A stretch of 57,314 bases of DNA from CAZUFB01 sp964619775 (GCA_964619775.1 CAZUFB010000005.1:1-57314), one strand, 5' to 3'; counted from the stretch's first letter, positions 7,592-16,822 are shown. Program-made: numbers and translations. Notes: generated by a model not told the origin, from the letters alone.

Positions 7592-7702
7592 GTATGCGGG
7601 TGTTAAATAGATACACCCGGATCCGTGGTAGTCCGGAGTCGCGGGCGGGGGCCACAACCCCACTCCCATGCGCCCGTCGGCAATCGGACGGAAGGAGAAG
7701 TA

Positions 7703-8533
<831 letters not shown>

Positions 8534-8554
8534 CCCGAGAAGGAGAACACGTAA

Positions 8555-8827
8555 ATGAGCAGAAGCCTCAAGAAGGGCCCCTTCATCGAGCCCAGGCTCC
8601 TCAGCCGCGTCATCGCGATGAACGAGTCCGGCGACAAGCAGGTCATCAAGACCTGGTCGCGCGCGAGCACGATCTTCCCCGAGATGGTCGGCCACACCAT
8701 CGCCGTCCACGACGGGCGCAAGCATGTGCCCGTGTACATCACGGAGTCCATGGTGGGCCACAAGCTGGGCGAGTTCGCCCCCACGCGTACGTTCCGTGGC
8801 CACTCGGCAGATAAGGGCAAGCGGTAA
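8555..8827 (+). CDS. rpsS: 30S ribosomal protein S19
   Basis: The 90-residue S19 binds with S13 in the 30S head. MSRSLKKGPF, GHTIAVHDGRKHVPVYI and the C-terminal FAPTRTFRGHSADK are family hallmarks. AGAAGGAGAA lies upstream of the ATG. Its TAA overlaps the rplV ATG by one base (TAATG), indicating coupled translation. Confidence 0.97.
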   Translation: MSRSLKKGPFIEPRLLSRVIAMNESGDKQVIKTWSRASTIFPEMVGHTIAVHDGRKHVPVYITESMVGHKLGEFAPTRTFRGHSADKGKR

Positions 8828-9192
8828 TGAGCGAGCAGGAGAACAAGGTTATGGAAGCTAGGGCCATTGCCCGCTACGTCAGGATCAGCCCCAAGAAGGT
8901 GCGCCTCGTCGTAGACCAGATTCGCGGCAAGAGCATCGCCGACGCGCGCAACATCCTCGCGTTCTCCGAGCGCGGGGCGGCGGAGACCGTCATCAAGGTT
9001 CTCAACAGCGCCGTCGCCAACGCCGAGCACAACCACGGTATGCGCGCCGACAGTCTCGTGGTGAAGACCACCTACGTCGACGAGGGCCCGACCCTCAAGC
9101 GCATCCGTCCCCGCGCCAAGGGCTCGGCCTCGCGCATCAACAAGCGTACGAGCCACATCACCGTCATCGTCGCACCCCGAGAGGAGGCGTAA
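8827..9192 (+). CDS. rplV: 50S ribosomal protein L22
   Basis: The 121-residue L22 binds all 23S rRNA domains and its beta hairpin lines the exit tunnel near the macrolide site. ARYVRISPKKVRLVVDQIRG marks the N-terminal part and GPTLKRIRPRAKG the hairpin. The gene overlaps rpsS by one base. The N-terminal MSEQENKVME is slightly longer than in many relatives, and an internal ATG at 8851 is a possible alternative start. Confidence 0.96.
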   Translation: MSEQENKVMEARAIARYVRISPKKVRLVVDQIRGKSIADARNILAFSERGAAETVIKVLNSAVANAEHNHGMRADSLVVKTTYVDEGPTLKRIRPRAKGSASRINKRTSHITVIVAPREEA

Positions 9193-9197
9193 GCGTC

Positions 9198-9908
9198 ATG
9201 GGACAGAAGGTACACCCGATCGGTTTCCGTCTCGGCACGACCGAGAACTGGCGTTCTCGCTGGTACTCCGATAAGGATTACAAGGAGACCCTCAAGAACG
9301 ACCTCGCCATCCGCTCGTTTCTGACCAAGCGTCTCAAGGACGCAGCCCTCTCGCGCGTCGAGATCGAGCGTGCCGGCGACAAGGTGAAGGTCACCATCTT
9401 CACCGCGCGCCCCGGCATCGTGATCGGCAAGAAGGGCACCGAGATCGACACCCTGCGCAAGGACATCGAGAAGGTCACCGGCAAGTCCGGCGCCAACCTC
9501 TCGGTCGAGGTCGTCGAGGTCAAGCGTCCCGAGCTCGACGCGACCCTGGTCGCTCAGAGTATCGCCGAGCAGCTCGAGCAGCGCGTCGCCTTCCGCCGCG
9601 CCATGCGCAAGGCCGTCCAGGCTGCCCGCAAGTCCGGCGCCAAGGGCATCCGCATCCAGTGCTCCGGCCGTCTCGGCGGCGCGGAGATGGGCCGCCGCGA
9701 GTGGTACCGCGAGGGCCGCGTGCCGCTGCACACGCTGCGCGCCAAGATCGACTACGGCACCGCCACCGCCCACACCATCATGGGTTCCTGCGGTGTGAAG
9801 GTGTGGATCTACCTGGGCGAAAAGCTGCCCGGCCAGCCTGCGCCCAACCCCGCCCTCGAGGGCGCCCCGCGTCAGCGCCGCGATCGTCGCAACGAAGGTA
9901 GGAGGTAG
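9198..9908 (+). CDS. rpsC: 30S ribosomal protein S3
   Basis: S3 (236 residues) forms part of the mRNA entry channel with helicase activity. MGQKVHPIGFRLG opens the protein, a KH-type motif RPGIVIGKKGTEI occurs near residue 71, and MGRREWYREGRVPLHTLRAK near 161-180. The C-terminus is a short basic, Pro-rich tail. The ATG follows GGAGGCG in the end of rplV, five bases after its stop. Confidence 0.97.
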   Translation: MGQKVHPIGFRLGTTENWRSRWYSDKDYKETLKNDLAIRSFLTKRLKDAALSRVEIERAGDKVKVTIFTARPGIVIGKKGTEIDTLRKDIEKVTGKSGANLSVEVVEVKRPELDATLVAQSIAEQLEQRVAFRRAMRKAVQAARKSGAKGIRIQCSGRLGGAEMGRREWYREGRVPLHTLRAKIDYGTATAHTIMGSCGVKVWIYLGEKLPGQPAPNPALEGAPRQRRDRRNEGRR

Positions 9909-9910
9909 GC

Positions 9911-10342
9911 ATGCTTGCACCTAAGCGCATTGCTCACCGCAAGGTGATGCGCGGCTCCATGAAGGGCAAGGCCAAAGGCTGGACGAAGCTCAACTTCGGC
10001 GACTACGGCCTGGTCGCCCTCGAGCCGCACTGGATTACGAACCGTCAGATCGAGGCCGCCCGTGTTGCCATGACCCGCTACATGAAGCGTGGCGGCCGCG
10101 TGTGGATCACGATCTTCCCGGACAAGCCGGTCACGAAGAAGCCCGCCGAGACCCGCATGGGCAAGGGCAAGGGCAACCCGGAGGGATGGGTGGCCGTCGT
10201 CAAGCCCGGCCGCGTAATGTTCGAGATTAATGGCGTCGATGAGGCCGTTGCTATGGAGGCCCTGCGTCTGGCTGCCCACAAGCTGCCCATCAAGACCAAG
10301 GTCATCACCCGTGCCGCACAGGACGCGAAGGAGACCAACTAA
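9911..10342 (+). CDS. rplP: 50S ribosomal protein L16
   Basis: The 143-residue L16 helps organise the A-site tRNA-binding part of the 50S. It begins MLAPKRIAHRKVMRG and contains GDYGLVALEPHWITNRQIEA and KGKGNPEGWVAVVKPG. The ATG is two bases after the rpsC stop, with AGGTAGGAGG in front. The end overlaps the rpmC start by one base. Confidence 0.97.
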   Translation: MLAPKRIAHRKVMRGSMKGKAKGWTKLNFGDYGLVALEPHWITNRQIEAARVAMTRYMKRGGRVWITIFPDKPVTKKPAETRMGKGKGNPEGWVAVVKPGRVMFEINGVDEAVAMEALRLAAHKLPIKTKVITRAAQDAKETN

Positions 10343-10551
10343 TGAAGCCCGCAGAGATCAGGTCGCTTGATGACAAGCAGCTGCAGGAAAAGCTGAAGGA
10401 ATGCCGTACCGAGCTCTTCAACCTCCGTTTCCAAATGGCCACGAGCCAGCTGGACAATACGGCGCGCGTGAAGCTCGTCAAGAAGGACGTCGCCCGTATC
10501 CTCACCGAGATCCGTGCACGTGAGCTCGCGGCCCAGAAGAACATGGAGTAA
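10342..10551 (+). CDS. rpmC: 50S ribosomal protein L29
   Basis: This 69-residue protein is L29, at the polypeptide exit site beside L23. MKPAEIRSLDDKQL, LKECRTELFNLRFQMATSQL and DVARILTEIRARE match the two-helix family. It overlaps rplP by one base at the start and rpsQ by one base at the end. Confidence 0.96.
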   Translation: MKPAEIRSLDDKQLQEKLKECRTELFNLRFQMATSQLDNTARVKLVKKDVARILTEIRARELAAQKNME

Positions 10552-10814
10552 TGATGACCGAGGAGCGTAATCACCGTAAGGTCCGCCAGGGCGTTGTCGT
10601 CTCGATCATGGGCAACAAGTCCATCGTTGTCGCTACGGTCGACCGCAAGCGCCATCCCAAGTACGGTAAGATGATGACGAAGACGAAGAAGTTCCACTGC
10701 CACGACGAAAACAACGAGGCTGGCATCGGCGATACCGTCCGCATCATGGAGACGCGCCCGCTGTCGGCTACGAAGCGCTGGCGTCTCATGGAGATTGTCG
10801 AGCGCGCGAAGTAG
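10551..10814 (+). CDS. rpsQ: 30S ribosomal protein S17
   Basis: The 87-residue S17 is an early 16S rRNA binder with an OB fold. KVRQGVVVSIMGNKSIVV, HPKYGKMMTKTKKFHCHDE and IMETRPLSATKRWRL are diagnostic. Two ATG codons lie in tandem at 10551 and 10554; the first overlaps the rpmC stop and either could be used. It closes the S10-type block, and a hairpin at 10839-10861 follows. Confidence 0.96.
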   Translation: MMTEERNHRKVRQGVVVSIMGNKSIVVATVDRKRHPKYGKMMTKTKKFHCHDENNEAGIGDTVRIMETRPLSATKRWRLMEIVERAK

Positions 10815-10838
10815 CTTCGCCCGGCTCGTCCTTTTCGT

Positions 10839-10861
10839 CGCCCCGGCCAGTCGCCGGGGCG
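10839..10861 (+). terminator. GC-rich hairpin between rpsQ and rplN
   Basis: CGCCCCGG (10839-10846) pairs perfectly with CCGGGGCG (10854-10861) around a 7-nt loop. No T-run follows. It marks the boundary between the S10 and spc blocks and may slow polymerase or protect an RNA end. Confidence 0.45.
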
Positions 10862-10931
10862 TCCGCTCGTGCCATGTGTGCCGCGTGCGCGGGCACACCT
10901 CTGTCACCCGTAGCATCATTCGGAGGATGCG

Positions 10932-11300
10932 ATGATTCAGGCAGAAACCATGCTCAACGTCGCCGACAACTCCGGTGCACGCAAGGTCAAGTGCATCAAG
11001 GTTCTCGGTGGTTCCCGTCGCCGCTACGCCGGCGTCGGCGACGTCATTATCTGCGCCGTGCAGGACGCGCTTCCCGGCGGTTCGGTCAAGAAGGGCGCCG
11101 TCGTCCGTTGCGTCGTCGTGCGCACCAAGAAGGAGATCCGCCGCAAGGACGGCAGCTACATCCGTTTCGACGACAACGCCGCCGTCCTGATCGACGCCTC
11201 CGGCGCCCCCAAGGGCACCCGCGTCTTCGGCCCCGTCGCCCGCGAGCTGCGCGACCGCAAGTACCTCAAGATTGCGTCGCTGGCTCCCGAGACGCTGTAA
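10932..11300 (+). CDS. rplN: 50S ribosomal protein L14
   Basis: The 122-residue L14 lies at the subunit interface. MIQAETMLNVADNSGARKV, GDVIICAVQDALPGG and APETL at the end are typical. Upstream TTCGGAGGATGCG is a good ribosome binding site. It starts the spc block 117 bases after rpsQ, with rplX 12 bases downstream. Confidence 0.97.
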   Translation: MIQAETMLNVADNSGARKVKCIKVLGGSRRRYAGVGDVIICAVQDALPGGSVKKGAVVRCVVVRTKKEIRRKDGSYIRFDDNAAVLIDASGAPKGTRVFGPVARELRDRKYLKIASLAPETL

Positions 11301-11312
11301 GGAGAAGTAGTT

Positions 11313-11785
11313 ATGGCAAAGTTGAACGTCCGCAAGGGCGACACCGTCAAGGTCCTGTCCGGCAAGGACAAGGGTGCGGTCGGCGAGATCCTGCGTGCCA
11401 TGCCGCGCGAAGAACGCGTCGTGGTCAAGGGCGTCGCTATGATGAAGAAGTCCGTGCGTCCTTCGCAGAACAACCCCCGCGGCGGCATCATCACCAAGGA
11501 GGCGCCGATTCACGTTTCCCGCGTGCAACTCGTCTGCCCCAAGTGCGGCCAGGCCACGCGTGTGAACCACGGCCACAACGCCGAGGGCAAGAAGGTCCGN
11601 NNNNNNNNNNNNNNNNNNNNNNNNNNNNNNNNNNNNNNNNNNNNNNNNNNNNNNNNNNNNNNNNNNNNNNNNNNNNNNNNNNNNNNNNNNNNNNNNNNNG
11701 CGGCCAGGCCACGCGTGTGAACCACGGCCACAACGCCGAGGGCAAGAAGGTCCGCATCTGCAAGAAGTGCGGTGCCGAGTTCTAA
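11313..11785 (+). CDS. rplX: 50S ribosomal protein L24 (interrupted by an assembly gap)
   Basis: L24 initiates 50S assembly and sits near the tunnel exit. The frame begins MAKLNVRKGDTVKVLSGKDK (KOW motif) and reaches NAEGKKV before 100 N (11600-11699). The 55 bases before the gap (11545-11599) are repeated exactly after it (11700-11754). If the duplicate and the N run are removed, the reading frame closes into a normal protein of about 105 residues ending VRICKKCGAEF. A zinc-ribbon-like CPKCGQ...CKKCG pair is then visible. The gene is therefore intact in the organism; the break is an assembly artefact. Confidence 0.95.
11545..11754. repeat. 55-base duplicate flanking a 100-N gap (assembly artefact)
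   Basis: Bases 11545-11599 and 11700-11754 are identical over all 55 positions and enclose exactly 100 N. The same pattern, again 55 bases and 100 N, occurs at 28898-29107. This is the signature of two contigs from a k=55 graph whose overlapping ends were scaffolded without merging. Confidence 0.95.
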
Positions 11786-11839
11786 ACGCGCTGGCGTGAC
11801 AGATTTAGGTGACAGATTTAGGCATGTCGTGAAATGTGC

Positions 11840-11881
11840 GGCCCTGTCTGGATAATTCCGGACGGGGCCGTTATAGTTTTT
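11840..11881 (+). terminator. Terminator-like hairpin between rplX and rplE
   Basis: GGCCCTGTCTGG (11840-11851) pairs with CCGGACGGGGCC (11858-11869) through 12 bp including two G-T pairs; the loop is ATAATT. GTTATAGTTTTT follows. It interrupts the spc block and could end or attenuate transcription before rplE. Confidence 0.65.
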
Positions 11882-11888
11882 AACTTGG

Positions 11889-11933
11889 CTCCCGATATAG
11901 GTGTCGGGAGGCGTCGGGTTGGAAATCCGACGC
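11889..11933 (+). other. Two further hairpins in the rplE leader
   Basis: CTCCCGA (11889-11895) pairs with TCGGGAG (11904-11910), and immediately after it GCGTCGG (11911-11917) pairs with CCGACGC (11927-11933). With the preceding terminator they make a three-hairpin leader ending 33 bases before the rplE start. Confidence 0.5.
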
Positions 11934-11965
11934 TTAAAACCCCGTGTCAGAGGAGAAGGTTACCG

Positions 11966-12514
11966 ATGTCTGAAGCACCCCGCCTCAAGGTCCGTTACAA
12001 CGAAACGGTCCGTTCGACCCTGCAGGAGCAGTTCGGCTACTCGAACGTGCACCTGATTCCCCAGCTCGAGAAAATTGTCGTCAACATGGGCGTCGGCGAG
12101 GCCACGACCGATTCGAAGGCTATCGACGCCGCCGTGTCCGACCTGCGCACCATCACCGGACAGCAGCCCATGATTGCCCGCGCCCGCAAGTCCATCGCCT
12201 CGTTCCACCTGCGCGAGGGCATGCCCATCGGCTGCAAGGTCACCCTGCGCGGCGACCGCATGTGGGAGTTTTTCGACCGTCTGGTCTCTATTGCCATCCC
12301 CCGCATCCGCGACTTCCGCGGGTGCTCCACCAAGTCGTTCGACGGCCGCGGCAACTACTCGCTCGGCATCGCTGAGCAGCAGATCTTCCCTGAGATTCCC
12401 TACGACAAGATCGACCGTACCCGCGGCATGGACATCACGTTCGTGACCACCGCGAAGACCAACGAAGAGGGCGAGGCCCTGCTGCGCGCCCTCGGTTTCC
12501 CCTTCAAGAAGTAA
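11966..12514 (+). CDS. rplE: 50S ribosomal protein L5
   Basis: The 182-residue L5 belongs to the 5S rRNA complex of the central protuberance. IPQLEKIVVNMGVGEA, TGQQPMIARARKSIASF and the C-terminal GMDITFVTTAKTNEE are conserved. I select ATG 11966, preceded by AGGAGAAGGT; the open frame extends upstream to 11834 but that part lies in the hairpin leader and is unlike L5. rpsN follows after 83 bases. Confidence 0.97.
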   Translation: MSEAPRLKVRYNETVRSTLQEQFGYSNVHLIPQLEKIVVNMGVGEATTDSKAIDAAVSDLRTITGQQPMIARARKSIASFHLREGMPIGCKVTLRGDRMWEFFDRLVSIAIPRIRDFRGCSTKSFDGRGNYSLGIAEQQIFPEIPYDKIDRTRGMDITFVTTAKTNEEGEALLRALGFPFKK

Positions 12515-12597
12515 AGAGGCGTCCGTCTCTTTGCCTCTGATAGCACCATGACCGTTGTCTGCCAGAGCACGAAACGAAGCGTTGTAGAGGAGGAAGA

Positions 12598-12783
12598 GTG
12601 GCTAAGAAGTCGATGATCGCCGCAGCTGCCCGCGAGCCGAAGTTTTCGACCCGTCAGCACAACCGCTGCATGCGTTGCGGCCGTCCGCGCGCATACTACC
12701 GCAAGTTCGGTCTGTGCCGTGTCTGCTTCCGCGAGCTTGCCAGCAATGGCGAACTCCCCGGTGTCAAGAAGGCGAGCTGGTAA
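12598..12783 (+). CDS. rpsZ: 30S ribosomal protein S14, zinc-ribbon (type Z) form
   Basis: The 61-residue protein is the short zinc-binding S14. Four cysteines form CMRCGRPRAYYRKFGLCRVC near residues 22-41. It starts at GTG with GAGGAGGAAGA upstream and the usual MAKKSMI N-terminus. The short type is common in Actinomycetota and Firmicutes and is often backed by a zinc-independent paralogue under zinc limitation; no such paralogue is in this window. Confidence 0.96.
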   Translation: MAKKSMIAAAAREPKFSTRQHNRCMRCGRPRAYYRKFGLCRVCFRELASNGELPGVKKASW

Positions 12784-12877
12784 GGCGAAATGCCGGGGAC
12801 CTGTCCGGTCAGGCGCCCTCGCCACGGGTGACGGCGAACCGCTGGGCAGTCTCATCTAGAACCATAGGAGGAATCCA

Positions 12878-13276
12878 ATGAACCTGAGTGACCCGATCGC
12901 AGATATGCTTACGCGTATCCGTAACGCAAACTCTGCGAACAAGGCCACGGTCTCGATGCCTTCGAGCAAGAAGCTTGTCGAGATCGCTCGCGTCATGAAG
13001 GAGGAGGGCTACATCGCCGACTACGTCGTGGAGTCCGGCACCCCCCATGACGACCTTGTCATCACCCTCAAGTACGGCGAGCGCCGCGGCAAGGTCATCC
13101 GCGGCATCCGCCGTATCTCCAAGCCTGGCCTGCGCATCTACTCGAGCGCCAAGGACCTGCCCCGCGTTCTCGGCGGCCTGGGCATCGCCATCGTGTCGAC
13201 CTCCAAGGGCGTCATGTGCGACCGCGACGCCCGCAAGCTCGGCGTCGGCGGCGAAGTCGTCGCCTACGTTTGGTAA
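12878..13276 (+). CDS. rpsH: 30S ribosomal protein S8
   Basis: S8 (132 residues) binds the central domain of 16S rRNA and in some bacteria represses the spc operon. SDPIADMLTRIRNAN opens the protein, PGLRIYSSAKDLPRVLGGLG and STSKGVMCDRDARKLGVGGE mark the C-terminal domain. The ATG is preceded by ATAGGAGGAATCC. rplF begins 26 bases downstream. Confidence 0.97.
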   Translation: MNLSDPIADMLTRIRNANSANKATVSMPSSKKLVEIARVMKEEGYIADYVVESGTPHDDLVITLKYGERRGKVIRGIRRISKPGLRIYSSAKDLPRVLGGLGIAIVSTSKGVMCDRDARKLGVGGEVVAYVW

Positions 13277-13302
13277 CGGACTGCTGGAAAGGAGCAACCA
13301 CC

Positions 13303-13842
13303 GTGTCCCGTATCGGTAAGAAGCCCATCCCGGTCCCTGCCGGCGTAGAGGTTACCATCGACGACAACAACCACGTCACCGTCAAGGGCCCCAAGGGCGA
13401 GCTGAGCAAGACCTTCTACGAATACCTCACCATCTCCCAGGAGGGCGACGAGATTCTCGTCAGCCGTCCTGACGACTCCCGCACCTCCCGTGCCATGCAC
13501 GGCCTGACCCGCACCCTGCTCAACAACATGGTCGTGGGCGTGTCGGCCGGCTTCGCCAAGAAGCTCGAGCTTCAGGGCGTCGGCTACCGCGTTGCGCTCA
13601 AGGGCAAAAACCTCGAGCTCTCGCTCGGCTTCTCGCACCCGGTCGTCGTCGAGCCGGAGGACGGCATCACCTTCGAGGTGCCGGACAACACGCACATCAT
13701 CGTGCACGGCATCGACAACCAGCGTGTCGGCCAGGTTGCCGCGGACATCCGCGCGCACCGTCCTCCCGAGCCCTACAAGGGCAAGGGCATCCGCTACGAC
13801 GGCGAGGTCGTCCGTCGCAAGCTCGGCAAGGCCTCGAAGTAG
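13303..13842 (+). CDS. rplF: 50S ribosomal protein L6
   Basis: The 179-residue L6 lies near the GTPase-associated centre. SRIGKKPIPVPAGVEV, the repeat element LELQGVGYRV, and EPYKGKGIRYDGEVVRRKLG at the end identify it. The start is GTG 13303 with GGAAAGGAGC upstream; an in-frame ATG at 13216 lies inside rpsH and is unlikely. Confidence 0.97.
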   Translation: MSRIGKKPIPVPAGVEVTIDDNNHVTVKGPKGELSKTFYEYLTISQEGDEILVSRPDDSRTSRAMHGLTRTLLNNMVVGVSAGFAKKLELQGVGYRVALKGKNLELSLGFSHPVVVEPEDGITFEVPDNTHIIVHGIDNQRVGQVAADIRAHRPPEPYKGKGIRYDGEVVRRKLGKASK

Positions 13843-13899
13843 CAGTAGGGCACACGCCGGCGCCCGCGAGGGCACCGGAAGTAAGCGAGGAGATTTCTC

Positions 13900-14268
13900 A
13901 TGAACAAGCACAAGGCGAAGCAGGAGCGTCTCGCCCGTCGCCACCGTCGCGTCCGCGGCAAGGTCGCCGGCACTCCCGCGCGTCCGCGTCTCTGCGTCAC
14001 GCGTACCAACATGCACATTTACGCCCAGGTCATCGACGATGTCGCGCACCGCACCCTGTGCGCCGCCTCGACGCTCGACCCTGAGTTCAAGGCTACCGGC
14101 AAGCTCGGTTCCAACAAGGAGGCCGCGCAGTTCGTCGGCGAGCTCATCGGCAAGCGCGCCATCGAGGCCGGCGTCACCACGGTGACGTTCGACCGCGGTG
14201 GCCACCTCTACCACGGCCGCGTCGCCGCCCTCGCCGACGGTGCCCGCAGCGCCGGCCTGATCTTCTAG
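13900..14268 (+). CDS. rplR: 50S ribosomal protein L18
   Basis: The 122-residue L18 is a 5S rRNA-binding protein. A basic N-terminus (KQERLARRHRRVRGKVAGT), PRLCVTRTNMHIYAQVIDD and FDRGGHLYHGRVAALADGAR are typical. The ATG is preceded by GCGAGGAGAT. The stop TAG lies inside the ribosome binding site of rpsE. Confidence 0.97.
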   Translation: MNKHKAKQERLARRHRRVRGKVAGTPARPRLCVTRTNMHIYAQVIDDVAHRTLCAASTLDPEFKATGKLGSNKEAAQFVGELIGKRAIEAGVTTVTFDRGGHLYHGRVAALADGARSAGLIF

Positions 14269-14282
14269 GAGGAATGAAGAGC

Positions 14283-14807
14283 ATGCCTCGTAACCACCAG
14301 CAGAACAACGCAACCCCCGAGCTCCAGGAGCGCGTCGTCTTCATCAACCGCGTTTCTAAGACGGTCAAGGGCGGTCGCCGCATGTCCCTCTCCGCGCTCG
14401 TTGTCGTCGGCGACGGCAAGGGCAACGTGGGCGTCGGCATGGGCAAGTCCACCGAGGTGCCGCTGGCCATCCAGAAGGGCATCGAGGACGCCAAGAAGAA
14501 CATGTTCTTCGTTCCTGTGACCGAAGACGGCACCATCCCCCACGAGGTCGAGGGGCACTTCGGCGCCGGCCGCGTCGTCCTGAAGCCGGCCGTCCCCGGT
14601 ACTGGCGTCATCGCGGGCGGTCCCGTCCGTGCCCTGTGCGACCTCGCCGGCATCAAGAACATCCTCGGCAAGTCGCTCGGTACCAGCAACTCGATGAACA
14701 TCGTGAAGGCTGCCGCCGAAGGTCTCGGCCGCCTCGAGAGCAACGAGTCTGCCGCTGCCCGCCGCGGTATGTCCGTCGCCCAGATGTTCGTGGGTAAGGA
14801 GAGCTAA
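14283..14807 (+). CDS. rpsE: 30S ribosomal protein S5
   Basis: S5 lines the mRNA entry channel and affects decoding fidelity. VVFINRVSKTVKGGRRMSLS is the double-stranded RNA-binding part; GVIAGGPVRALCDLAGIK and LGTSNSMNIVKA mark the C-terminal domain. AGGAGG at 14267-14272 is one base before ATG 14274 but ten before ATG 14283, so I favour 14283, giving 174 residues. The gene starts 14 bases after rplR. Confidence 0.95.
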   Translation: MPRNHQQNNATPELQERVVFINRVSKTVKGGRRMSLSALVVVGDGKGNVGVGMGKSTEVPLAIQKGIEDAKKNMFFVPVTEDGTIPHEVEGHFGAGRVVLKPAVPGTGVIAGGPVRALCDLAGIKNILGKSLGTSNSMNIVKAAAEGLGRLESNESAAARRGMSVAQMFVGKES

Positions 14808-14809
14808 CC

Positions 14810-15004
14810 ATGGCTGAAGAAACGACGAAGACCCTGCGCATCAAGCAGGTCCGCAGCAAGATCGGCTATCGCCAGGATCAGCGCGACACCCTGCGTTCCC
14901 TCGGCCTCCATCGCATCAACGACGTGGTGGAGCGCCCGGACACCCCCTCGGTCCGCGGTATGGTCCTGAAGGTTCGCCATCTCGTCACGGTCGAGGAGAT
15001 TTAG
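14810..15004 (+). CDS. rpmD: 50S ribosomal protein L30
   Basis: The 64-residue L30 has the expected core LRIKQVRSKIGYRQDQRDTL and LGLHRINDVVERPD, with a short acidic N-terminal extension MAEETTK. It follows rpsE after two bases, with GGTAAGGAGAG inside the end of rpsE as ribosome binding site, and precedes rplO by ten. Confidence 0.96.
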   Translation: MAEETTKTLRIKQVRSKIGYRQDQRDTLRSLGLHRINDVVERPDTPSVRGMVLKVRHLVTVEEI

Positions 15005-15014
15005 GAGTTTTTCC

Positions 15015-15464
15015 ATGCAGCTACACGATCTTTATCCCGCCCCGGGTTCGCGCAAGAACCGCAAGCGCGTCGGTCGCGGCAACTCCGGCAAGGGCGGCAC
15101 CACTGCGGGTCGCGGCCAGAAGGGCCAGCTGTCCCGTTCCGGCGGCGGCAAGGGCCCGGGCTTCGAAGGCGGCCAGATGAAGCTGGCCATGCGTCTGCCC
15201 AAGCTTCCCGGTTTCCGCAACCCCTGCCGCGTCGAGTACGCTCCCGTCAACGTCGCCCGCCTCGATACCCTCTTCAACGACGGCGACACGGTCGATGCTG
15301 ACGCTTTGGTTGCCAAGAACGTCATCAAGAAGAACACCATGCTCGTCAAGGTGCTTGCCGACGGCGAGATCACCAAGAAGCTCACGGTGAAGGTCGACAA
15401 GTGCTCTGCGGCCGCCAAGGCCAAGATTGAAGCTGCGGGAGGGACGGTAGAGCTCTCGTGTTAA
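15015..15464 (+). CDS. rplO: 50S ribosomal protein L15
   Basis: The 149-residue L15 is a late-assembling 50S protein. The Gly- and basic-rich N-terminal half (KRVGRGNSGKGGTTAGRGQK) and the globular C-terminal half ending AAGGTVELSC are standard. A TTTAGGAG element precedes the ATG. The last seven bases overlap the GTG start of secY, the usual coupling of L15 to the translocon. Confidence 0.96.
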   Translation: MQLHDLYPAPGSRKNRKRVGRGNSGKGGTTAGRGQKGQLSRSGGGKGPGFEGGQMKLAMRLPKLPGFRNPCRVEYAPVNVARLDTLFNDGDTVDADALVAKNVIKKNTMLVKVLADGEITKKLTVKVDKCSAAAKAKIEAAGGTVELSC

Positions 15465-16747
15465 CAGCCATCCTCAATGCGTTCCGGGTTCCTGAGCTGA
15501 GGAAGAAGATCTTCTTTACTCTCGGGATTATCGTGCTGTACCGTATCGGCTCGTACATCCCGCTGCCCGGCATCCCATTTGAGGGGCTGGTGAGCCAGTT
15601 CGAGACCGCCTCCGGCGGTATGGCCAACACGATGGCGTTGCTCAACCTGTTCTCGGGTGGCGCGCTGTCGTATGTGTCGCTGTTCTCACTTGGCATCATG
15701 CCTTACATCACCGCCTCCATCATCATGCAGATGATGCAGGCGGTGATACCGTCTCTCCGAACCTTGGCCAAGGAGGGCGAGACGGGGCAGCGCAAGATTA
15801 CACAGTACACTCGATATTTGACGATTCTTCTGTCCCTCATCAACGGTATTGGCTACCTGATGTTGTTCACGGGGGAATCCTACGGGATTTCCTTCGCCGA
15901 CATGGGCGTCCCGGTGTTTTTGGTGGACGTGATGGTCGTTTTCGGCTTTGTGGTGGGCGCCGTCCTCATCATGTGGCTCGGCGAGCTCATTACCCAGCAC
16001 GGTGTTGGCAACGGCATGTCGCTCATCATCTTCGCGAACATCATGTCGCGCCTGCCCCAGGCGATTTTCTCGTCGATCGAATACAGCTCCAACGGAGTCC
16101 TGTTCACGATCCTCATCGTTCTGGTGATCCTGATCGTCATTCCGCCGATCATCTTTGTGGAGCGCGGCCAGCGCAGGATTCCGATACAGTATGCCAAGCG
16201 TGTCGTCGGCAGGCGCATGATGGGCGGGCAGACCACCTACCTTCCCATCAAGGTGAACACCGCGGGCGTCATCCCGATCATCTTCGCCTCGTCGATCCTG
16301 TACATCCCCGCCCAGCTTGCGGTGTTCTTCCCCAACGTCGGGTGGTTCCAGACGTTCTCGAACGCCGTTTCGGCCGGCTGGCTCAACTGGCTGCTGTCTC
16401 TGATACTGATCATCTTCTTCGCCTACTTCTACACGGCGATGGTGTTCAACCCGCAGGACACTGCCGACAACCTGCGCAAACAGGGCGGCTTCATCCCGGG
16501 CGTGCGCCCGGGCGCGGCGACGGCGCGCTACATCAAGGACGTGCTGAACCGCATCACGCTGCCGGGCGCCATCTTCTTGGCGTGCGTGTCGGTAGTTCCG
16601 AGCATCCTGTTCTACTTCACCGACAACGCGCTCATCCAGGCGTTCGGCGGCACCTCGATCCTCATCATGGTGGGCGTTGCGCTCGACACGATGAGCAAGG
16701 TCGAGAGCCAACTCAAGATGCACGACTACGAGGGTTTCTTCAAGTAG
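15458..16747 (+). CDS. secY: Preprotein translocase subunit SecY
   Basis: SecY (429 residues) is the channel of the Sec translocon. About ten transmembrane segments are visible, beginning RKKIFFTLGIIVLYRIGSYI. The plug-proximal YIPLPGIPFEG, LFSLGIMPYITASIIMQ and the cytosolic loop GQRRIPIQYAKRVVGRRMMG, which contacts ribosomes and SecA, are conserved. It starts at GTG 15458 within rplO, with GGGAGG 14 bases upstream. Alternative starts further in would delete part of the first helix. Confidence 0.97.
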   Translation: MLTAILNAFRVPELRKKIFFTLGIIVLYRIGSYIPLPGIPFEGLVSQFETASGGMANTMALLNLFSGGALSYVSLFSLGIMPYITASIIMQMMQAVIPSLRTLAKEGETGQRKITQYTRYLTILLSLINGIGYLMLFTGESYGISFADMGVPVFLVDVMVVFGFVVGAVLIMWLGELITQHGVGNGMSLIIFANIMSRLPQAIFSSIEYSSNGVLFTILIVLVILIVIPPIIFVERGQRRIPIQYAKRVVGRRMMGGQTTYLPIKVNTAGVIPIIFASSILYIPAQLAVFFPNVGWFQTFSNAVSAGWLNWLLSLILIIFFAYFYTAMVFNPQDTADNLRKQGGFIPGVRPGAATARYIKDVLNRITLPGAIFLACVSVVPSILFYFTDNALIQAFGGTSILIMVGVALDTMSKVESQLKMHDYEGFFK

Positions 16748-16762
16748 GCCGCATGTGGGGCC

Positions 16763-16783
16763 GGGGGAGAAACCCTCCTTTTT
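16763..16783 (+). terminator. Weak terminator candidate between secY and adk
   Basis: GGGGG (16763-16767) can pair with CCTCC (16774-16778, one G-T pair) around a 6-nt loop, followed by TTTTT. The stem is short, so it probably allows substantial read-through into adk. Confidence 0.35.
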
Positions 16784-16822
16784 GTCAATTGCCCGTGAGC
16801 TTCACGATCAAGGAGGTTTGCG

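Noticed and set aside
11313..11785. A repeat-bearing or frameshifted rplX pseudogene
   Set aside because: The duplicated 55 bases around the 100-N gap are contig overlap. Removing one copy and the N run gives a normal L24.
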